In this document: positions 1 through 3,924 of the stretch, one piece after another
Position numbering within the stretch: position 1 is the stretch's first letter
Layout: each line of letters starts with the position of its first letter
Origin: Candidatus Moraniibacteriota bacterium
Lineage (GTDB): Bacteria; Patescibacteriota; Minisyncoccia; Moranbacterales; UBA9337
Direction: 5' to 3'
NCBI GenBank assembly: GCA_018400055.1
Contig: JAGYNK010000069.1
Location: forward strand, 1 to 6,722
Length of the DNA: 6,722 nucleotides
Made by a program: the position numbers and the translations under genes
The notes under the pieces: model-generated
What the model was told of the DNA's origin: nothing
Databases searched by the model: none
What the model saw: only the letters and a program-made list of their open reading frames with translations

Positions 1-19
1 ACTTTTAGTCCCAGTTAAC

Positions 20-40
20 CTATGGACTTTCAGTCCATAG
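20..40. repeat. Perfect short hairpin ahead of the flippase gene
   Basis: The arms CTATGGACT (20-28) and AGTCCATAG (32-40) pair perfectly over 9 bp around a 3-base TTC loop. No T-run follows on the + strand, so it is not a good intrinsic terminator for an upstream + strand gene. The segment ACTTTCAGTCC (26-36) also recurs at 1-11 as ACTTTTAGTCC with one change, so the hairpin may belong to a larger repeat that begins outside the window. It could be a dispersed non-coding repeat or a 5' regulatory stem. The inverted repeat is seen directly; its role is unknown. Confidence 0.5.
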
Positions 41-138
41 TCGTTGAGTAATGTACTAAGCGACACACTTTGTGCGTTATGGAAAAGAAAGTTATCTTTC
101 CCATGATACCTGCTTCATATTTCTTAACACATATTGCC

Positions 139-1554
139 ATGATTGCTCAAAAAATAGCTTATAACGTCTTTTTTAATGCTACAGCCAAGGTTATATCCAC
201 TATATTGGCATTAGTAGCCATAGGCTTTATTACTCGTTATTTGGGCAAGGAGGGCTTTGGCGATTACGCAACAGTGCTTGCGTTTTTTTCTTTTTTTAGC
301 GCCTTAGCCGATCTGGGTCTTTACTCCATCTCTGCTAGAGAAATATCCAGAGTGGGAGCAGACGAAGAAAAAATAATGGGAAATGTTTTTGTTATGAGAA
401 TAATTTTCTCGCTGGCTGTTTTTTTGCTTGCTCCCGTAATTATAATATTTTTCCCTTATTCGCAAGAAATTAAAATAGGAATAATGTTTTCCGCCGCGGC
501 TTTTTTGTTTTCTTCAAGCTATATGGTGCTTAATGGAATTTTCCAAAAGAATTTAGCTATGGATAAGGTTATGATGGCAGAGCTCCTAGGAAAAATTACT
601 CAGGTGGGATTTATTATCTTAGCCATTAAAAAGGACTGGGGATTTATGGCTATTATATTTTCTTTGGTGCTTTGCATGCTGGTCAATTTTATTTTGGTTT
701 TTCTTTTAAGTCGGCGATATCTGAAGTTTAAATTAAGAATGGATTTCTCTTATTGGAAAAAATTTGTGCGCATGTCTCTTCCTTTGGGCATTTCAGTTGT
801 AATTACTTTTCTGTATTTTAAAATGGACACCATTCTTCTTTCTTTAATAAAAAGCAGTGCCGATGTGGGAATTTACAATGCGGCTTATAAAATTATTGAA
901 AACATAACCTTTTTTCCGGCTATGATTATTGGCCTTATTTTACCCTTAATGTCGCGCTATATTTTTACTGAACGGAAAAAATTTGAAAGCATATCCAATA
1001 AAACTTTTAAAATTTTCTGCCTTTTAACTGTGCCGCTGATCATAGGAGCGCTTTTTCTGGCGGAAGAAATAATTAACTTGATTGGCGGCGCAGGCTTTAT
1101 AGAATCAGCCAATGTTTTGCGCGTTCTGATTTTCGCCCTGGCTTTTATTTTCTTCGGCCACTTTTTTAACAGTGTTTTAATAGCGGGAAACTTGCAGAAA
1201 AAATTAATGAAAGTTTTGGCTTTTTGCGCCGCTTTTAATATAGGAGCCAATTTGATGGTAATTCCTCATTATTCTTATAACGGTGCGGCAGTCACTTCCG
1301 TTTTTACCGAAATGCTGGTGGTTATTCTTACTGCCTACTTGACAGTTAAATATCTTAACTACAAACCAAAAATTGAAAAATGGAAAAGTATTTTACTTTC
1401 CGGATTTTTTATGTCCGCATTTCTTTTTGTTTTTCACGAATTAAACCTATTTTTATTGGCTTTCGGAAGCTCTTTTGTGTATTTTGTTTTTCTTTGGCTG
1501 ACTAATGTTGTAAGCAAAAAAGAAATTTTAAGCATTATTAGAAAAGAGGCTTAA
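139..1554 (+). CDS. MOP-superfamily polysaccharide (lipid-linked oligosaccharide) flippase
   Basis: This is an inner-membrane protein that probably flips an undecaprenyl-linked glycan from the cytoplasmic to the outer face, like Wzx/RfbX-type members of the MOP superfamily. From this ATG it has 471 residues, normal for the family, and about 12-14 hydrophobic segments with short charged loops. Family-like signatures are the N-terminal amphipathic start (AQKIAYN, 3-9), TRYLGKEGFGDY (32-43), the ADLGL patch (57-61), an FKMD segment with an acidic residue inside a helix (227-230) and GIYNAAYK (244-251). The frame is open further upstream, with a TTG at 70 and an ATG at 79. I prefer 139 because related flippases begin just before the AQKIAYN-like stretch; none of the three starts has a Shine-Dalgarno sequence. 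Two glycosyltransferases follow on the same strand, which supports a glycan role. The substrate cannot be read from the sequence. Family assignment is strong; the exact start is uncertain. Confidence 0.88.
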   Translation: MIAQKIAYNVFFNATAKVISTILALVAIGFITRYLGKEGFGDYATVLAFFSFFSALADLGLYSISAREISRVGADEEKIMGNVFVMRIIFSLAVFLLAPVIIIFFPYSQEIKIGIMFSAAAFLFSSSYMVLNGIFQKNLAMDKVMMAELLGKITQVGFIILAIKKDWGFMAIIFSLVLCMLVNFILVFLLSRRYLKFKLRMDFSYWKKFVRMSLPLGISVVITFLYFKMDTILLSLIKSSADVGIYNAAYKIIENITFFPAMIIGLILPLMSRYIFTERKKFESISNKTFKIFCLLTVPLIIGALFLAEEIINLIGGAGFIESANVLRVLIFALAFIFFGHFFNSVLIAGNLQKKLMKVLAFCAAFNIGANLMVIPHYSYNGAAVTSVFTEMLVVILTAYLTVKYLNYKPKIEKWKSILLSGFFMSAFLFVFHELNLFLLAFGSSFVYFVFLWLTNVVSKKEILSIIRKEA

Positions 1555-1570
1555 AAGCTTAAACTTTTAA
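1551..1570 (+). repeat. AT-rich inverted repeat across the flippase stop codon
   Basis: TTAAAAG (1551-1557) and CTTTTAA (1564-1570) form a 7-bp stem with a 6-base loop that includes the flippase TAA stop. A second weak stem, CTAAAAA (1608-1614) with TTTTTAG (1619-1625), lies 40 bases later in the same 102-base spacer. Both are nearly free of G-C pairs and lack a proper T-run, so neither is convincing as a terminator. Read-through into the following glycosyltransferase is therefore plausible. The spacer otherwise shows no gene. Confidence 0.3.
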
Positions 1571-1656
1571 ATTTAAATTACTCCAAATCAGATTAAAAAC
1601 CCAAAAGCTAAAAATAATTTTTTAGGCCTTATTGTTTAAATTCAATCAAAAACATT

Positions 1657-2523
1657 ATGGGCAATGATTTCCCTAAAGTTTTTATAATTATTCTTAATTA
1701 CAATGGCGGAAAAACGGTTCTGCGATGTCTTAAGTCGGTTTTTGTTTCCGATTATCCCAACTTTGAATTAGTAATGGTTGATAATAATTCTAGCGACGGA
1801 TCTTTTGAGTTGGCTAAAAATTATTTTACCAAGGCGCATTTTATTAAAAATGAGGAAAATTTAGGCTTCGCGGCGGGAAACAATATCGGTATTAGATTTG
1901 CTCTAGAAAAAATGGCAGACTACATTTTTCTTTTAAATAACGATGCAGTAGTTTTTAAAAACACCCTCTCCGAATTAATCAAAAGCGCTCAAAGGGAAAC
2001 CTCAAAAAAAATAGGCATTTTCAGCCCGGTAATATTTAAGGGAAACTCAAAAGATATTTGGTTTGCGGGAGGAAAAATAAATTGGCTTAAAATGAGAGCA
2101 GAGCATATTATAAAAACTACGAACTACGAACTACGAACTGTGAACTACATAACCGGATGCGCCATGTTAATTAAAAAAAATGTTTTTAAAAAAACGGGTC
2201 TTTTGGATGAAAATTTTTTTCTTTATTATGAGGACGCCGATTTTTGCTTAAGATCCAAGAAGAACGGATTTAAAAGCGCGGTAGTTACTGGTGCCAAAGC
2301 AAATCATCAGGAAAAAAGCGAAGAAAATAAAAAGAATAAAACCTACTGGTTGGTAGTTTCGGGAATTTATTTTTTCCGTAAAAATTCTCCTTGGTTTTTA
2401 AGACCCTATATCTATATTTATTTATGGCTTAGAATAATGAAAAACAAAATAGATTTAATTAATGGAAAAAACGAATTAGCCGGGGATGTGGCTAGAGCTT
2501 ATAAAGACTCAAGATTTATTTAA
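1657..2523 (+). CDS. GT2-family glycosyltransferase carrying an in-frame heptanucleotide repeat
   Basis: This is a cytoplasmic, probably membrane-associated inverting glycosyltransferase of family 2 (GT-A fold) that would transfer a sugar from a nucleotide donor to a growing glycan. The order of motifs is typical: the first strand ending in NYNG (14-17), VDNNSSDGS (41-49) for nucleotide binding, NLGFAAGNN (68-76), the DxD-equivalent LNNDA (93-97), ITGCAML (165-171), YYEDADFC (190-197) with the likely catalytic acidic residue, and NHQ (216-218). Its 288 residues are normal for rhamnosyltransferase-like GT2 proteins. The tail (about 230-262) is aromatic and hydrophobic and may touch the membrane. 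Residues 154-164 are encoded by a tandem heptamer repeat just before ITGCAML, at a place where relatives usually have a variable loop. It lies between the flippase and a second GT2 gene on the same strand. The ATG has no Shine-Dalgarno sequence. Donor and acceptor sugars cannot be told. Confidence 0.9.
   Translation: MGNDFPKVFIIILNYNGGKTVLRCLKSVFVSDYPNFELVMVDNNSSDGSFELAKNYFTKAHFIKNEENLGFAAGNNIGIRFALEKMADYIFLLNNDAVVFKNTLSELIKSAQRETSKKIGIFSPVIFKGNSKDIWFAGGKINWLKMRAEHIIKTTNYELRTVNYITGCAMLIKKNVFKKTGLLDENFFLYYEDADFCLRSKKNGFKSAVVTGAKANHQEKSEENKKNKTYWLVVSGIYFFRKNSPWFLRPYIYIYLWLRIMKNKIDLINGKNELAGDVARAYKDSRFI
2115..2149 (+). repeat. Tandem heptanucleotide repeat (five AACTACG-type units) inside the glycosyltransferase gene
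   Basis: Five consecutive 7-base units are present: AACTACG three times (2115-2135), AACTGTG (2136-2142) and AACTACA (2143-2149). They encode residues 154-164, TTNYELRTVNY. Because 7 is not a multiple of 3, three perfect units pass through all three phases and give the same cyclic peptide NYELRTT in any frame, with no stop. The reverse strand would have TAG in every frame, so only this orientation is tolerated inside a gene. Copy-number change by one unit would shift the downstream frame. Confidence 0.85.
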
Positions 2524-2562
2524 GTTTAAAAATATATTATCTCATTATTCTTATCTTTTCTA

Positions 2563-2584
2563 TGTCATTCCCGCTTTCACGGGA
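2563..2584. repeat. TCATTCCCG-type short hairpin repeat between the two glycosyltransferases
   Basis: TGTCATTCCCG is followed by a CTTTCA loop and CGGGA; TCCCG (2569-2573) pairs with CGGGA (2580-2584) as a 5-bp stem. This resembles the widespread bacterial intergenic repeats built on ATTCCCGC...GCGGGAAT (for instance dRS3-like elements in Neisseria and similar repeats in several other lineages). Here the outer arm has decayed. It stands out as a GC-rich island in an otherwise AT-rich 91-base spacer. No T-run follows on the + strand. The likeness to known repeats is from memory and would need a genome-wide search. Confidence 0.45.
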
Positions 2585-2614
2585 TAAAGTTTCATAAAAT
2601 AAAATAACCTAAAA

Positions 2615-3391
2615 ATGTTAAATAATGTAAAACTATCTTTTATAATTGTTAATTACCGAAGCGAGCGATATTTGAAAAAATGCCTAGCTTCACTTTTTCG
2701 TAAATTAAAAAATATAAATTTTGAAATTATTATCGTTAATAATGACACCAGTGATTTAAAAGCAATTAAAAGAGCAAAAATAATAAACCTGAAAAAAAAT
2801 ATAGGTTTCGGAGGAGCCAATAATATCGGTGCCAAAAAAGCTACGGGAGATTTTTTGTGTTTTTTGAATCCGGACACCGTTATTCTTTCAGAAAATATGA
2901 ATAAAATAATTGAAGAATTCAAAAAAGATCCCAAAATCGGTGTTATTGGACCACGACTTATCAGTGAATACGGCGAAACGCAACGGTGGTGTGCGGGAGT
3001 AACAACCACTCCATGGGACTTAATAAAAAACAACATGGGAATTAAAAAAAGCCGAAATATTTGGGAAAGCAAAATAAAAAAAGAAGCGGGTTGGATAAGT
3101 GGCGCCGCTCTCTTTATTCCCCGCGAATTATTTTTGAAATTAAAAGGCTTTGACGAAAACTTTTTTATGTATTTTGAAGATATGGATTTGTGTCAGCGAG
3201 CGAAAAAAATTAGAAAAAAAATAATTTATTTTCCTAAAGTTAAGATTAAGCACTGGTGCGGAAAAAGCAGCGCTGACACTAAAACACAAAAAAGAGAATA
3301 TTACCAATCACAGGATTATTATTTTAAAAAATATTACGGAGGACCAATTAGCTGGACAATAAAATTATTAAGAAAACTTATAATCGGATAA
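2615..3391 (+). CDS. GT2-family glycosyltransferase (rhamnosyltransferase-like)
   Basis: This is a second GT-A fold, family 2 glycosyltransferase, probably adding another sugar to the same glycan on the cytoplasmic membrane face. Motifs in order are FIIVNYRS (9-16), IIVNND (39-44), NIGFGGANNIG (62-72), the DxD-equivalent NPD (85-87), the GPRL segment (112-115), ISGAALFIPR (161-170), GFDENFFMYFEDMDLC (178-193) with the probable catalytic ED pair (188-189), and IKHWCGKS (211-218) with the conserved histidine. At 258 residues it is compact but complete; the C-terminal end is basic and may lie on the membrane. It shares the DENFF(L/M)Y(Y/F)ED core with the preceding transferase but is otherwise divergent, so the two likely have different acceptors. 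The start is the first ATG after an AT-rich leader with no Shine-Dalgarno motif, and MLNNVKLSFIIVNY places the first strand correctly. A strong terminator follows the stop after about 30 bases. Confidence 0.9.
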   Translation: MLNNVKLSFIIVNYRSERYLKKCLASLFRKLKNINFEIIIVNNDTSDLKAIKRAKIINLKKNIGFGGANNIGAKKATGDFLCFLNPDTVILSENMNKIIEEFKKDPKIGVIGPRLISEYGETQRWCAGVTTTPWDLIKNNMGIKKSRNIWESKIKKEAGWISGAALFIPRELFLKLKGFDENFFMYFEDMDLCQRAKKIRKKIIYFPKVKIKHWCGKSSADTKTQKREYYQSQDYYFKKYYGGPISWTIKLLRKLIIG

Positions 3392-3398
3392 TAATAAA

Positions 3399-3423
3399 TT
3401 GCAATCAGTATAAAATATTGCAA
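3399..3423. repeat. Short inverted repeat abutting the terminator
   Basis: TTGCAAT (3399-3405) and ATTGCAA (3417-3423) are inverted copies separated by 11 bases. The right arm shares its last two bases with the left arm of the following terminator. It is weak and could be chance in AT-rich DNA; an accessory stem protecting the 3' end of the mRNA is the other option. Confidence 0.3.
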
Positions 3424-3457
3424 AACAAAAAACGGCGTCAGCGCCGTTTTTTGTTTT
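3422..3457. terminator. Bidirectional intrinsic terminator between convergent genes
   Basis: A perfect 16-bp inverted repeat, AAAACAAAAAACGGCG (3422-3437) and its complement (3442-3457), closes a TCAG tetraloop. The GC core CGGCG/CGCCG is flanked by A-runs on the left and T-runs on the right, so either strand yields a GC stem followed by TTTTTTGTTTT. It lies 30 bases after the glycosyltransferase stop and 18 bases from the stop of the RRM gene on the opposite strand, and should end both transcripts. Confidence 0.92.
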
Positions 3458-3475
3458 ACTGACTAAGCTTTCCGA

Positions 3476-3787
3476 TTAGTATCGGTCTCCGCCACGGTTT
3501 CCTCCACCATAACCGCCACCTCTTTGGGCTGAACGGTCAACCATTGGGCGAGCTTCGTTAACTATAATATTTCTTCCGTCTAAATCTTTTCCATTAAACA
3601 TTTCAATAGCTTTTTTCGCTTCTTCGTCAGAAGACATTTCCACGAAACCAAATCCTTTGGATCGGTTGGACATTTTGTCAATGATGATAGTTGCAGACTG
3701 GACTGTTCCCGCTTGCGCGAAAGTGTCCCTTAAAGTGTCTTCAGTAGTATCATAAGATAGACTGCCCACATATAACTTGTTTGCCAT
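3476..3787 (-). CDS. Single-RRM RNA-binding protein with glycine-rich tail
   Basis: This is a small cytoplasmic protein expected to bind single-stranded RNA through one RNA recognition motif. The RRM covers residues 3-80: RNP2 is LYVGSL (5-10) and RNP1 is KGFGFVEM (44-51), with the aromatic residues Y6, F46 and F48 that stack on bases all present. A tail of about 15 residues (RGGGYGGGNRGGDRY, 89-103) is rich in Gly and Arg, as in cyanobacterial Rbp proteins and eukaryotic GRPs, where such proteins are linked to cold response and RNA chaperoning; that role here is inference. The 103-residue length is typical. The start is fixed by MANKLYVGSL. Only the weak purine stretch AAAGAAA precedes the ATG; a possible -10 box TACAAT lies at 3821-3816, without a convincing -35. 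It is convergent with the glycan genes and probably transcribed alone, since a 137-base gap separates it from the pump gene upstream. Confidence 0.93.
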   Translation of the reverse strand: MANKLYVGSLSYDTTEDTLRDTFAQAGTVQSATIIIDKMSNRSKGFGFVEMSSDEEAKKAIEMFNGKDLDGRNIIVNEARPMVDRSAQRGGGYGGGNRGGDRY

Positions 3788-3924
3788 TTTCTTTTTTTGT
3801 AACTTTTTAATTAGTATTGTAAGGCGACCTTCTTATTTGATTCTACTTTCTAATATTTAAACTATTGAAAAAAAATCTACTAAGAAACTTACAAACATAA
3901 AAATATAACATTAATGAGGATTTG

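Noticed and set aside
2..40. Possible C-terminal tail of an upstream gene ending at TAG 38-40
   Set aside because: Only 12 codons are visible, they overlap the hairpin, and there is nothing to recognise; too little to call.
87..100. GAAAG-TTAT-CTTTC small inverted repeat
   Set aside because: A five-base stem in AT-rich DNA is expected by chance.
957..1250. 97-residue open frame on the minus strand inside the flippase gene
   Set aside because: It lies opposite a conserved membrane-protein frame, has low-complexity Lys/Ala-rich content and no recognisable family; it is a shadow.
2653..3072. 139-residue minus-strand frame opposite the second glycosyltransferase
   Set aside because: It is fully antisense to conserved GT2 motifs and has no domain or supporting context.
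3866..3888. Terminator for the ATPase gene: TAAG-TTT-CTTA stem followed by a run of eight T on the minus strand
   Set aside because: The stem is only 4 bp with one G-C pair; too weak to call, although the T-run is notable.
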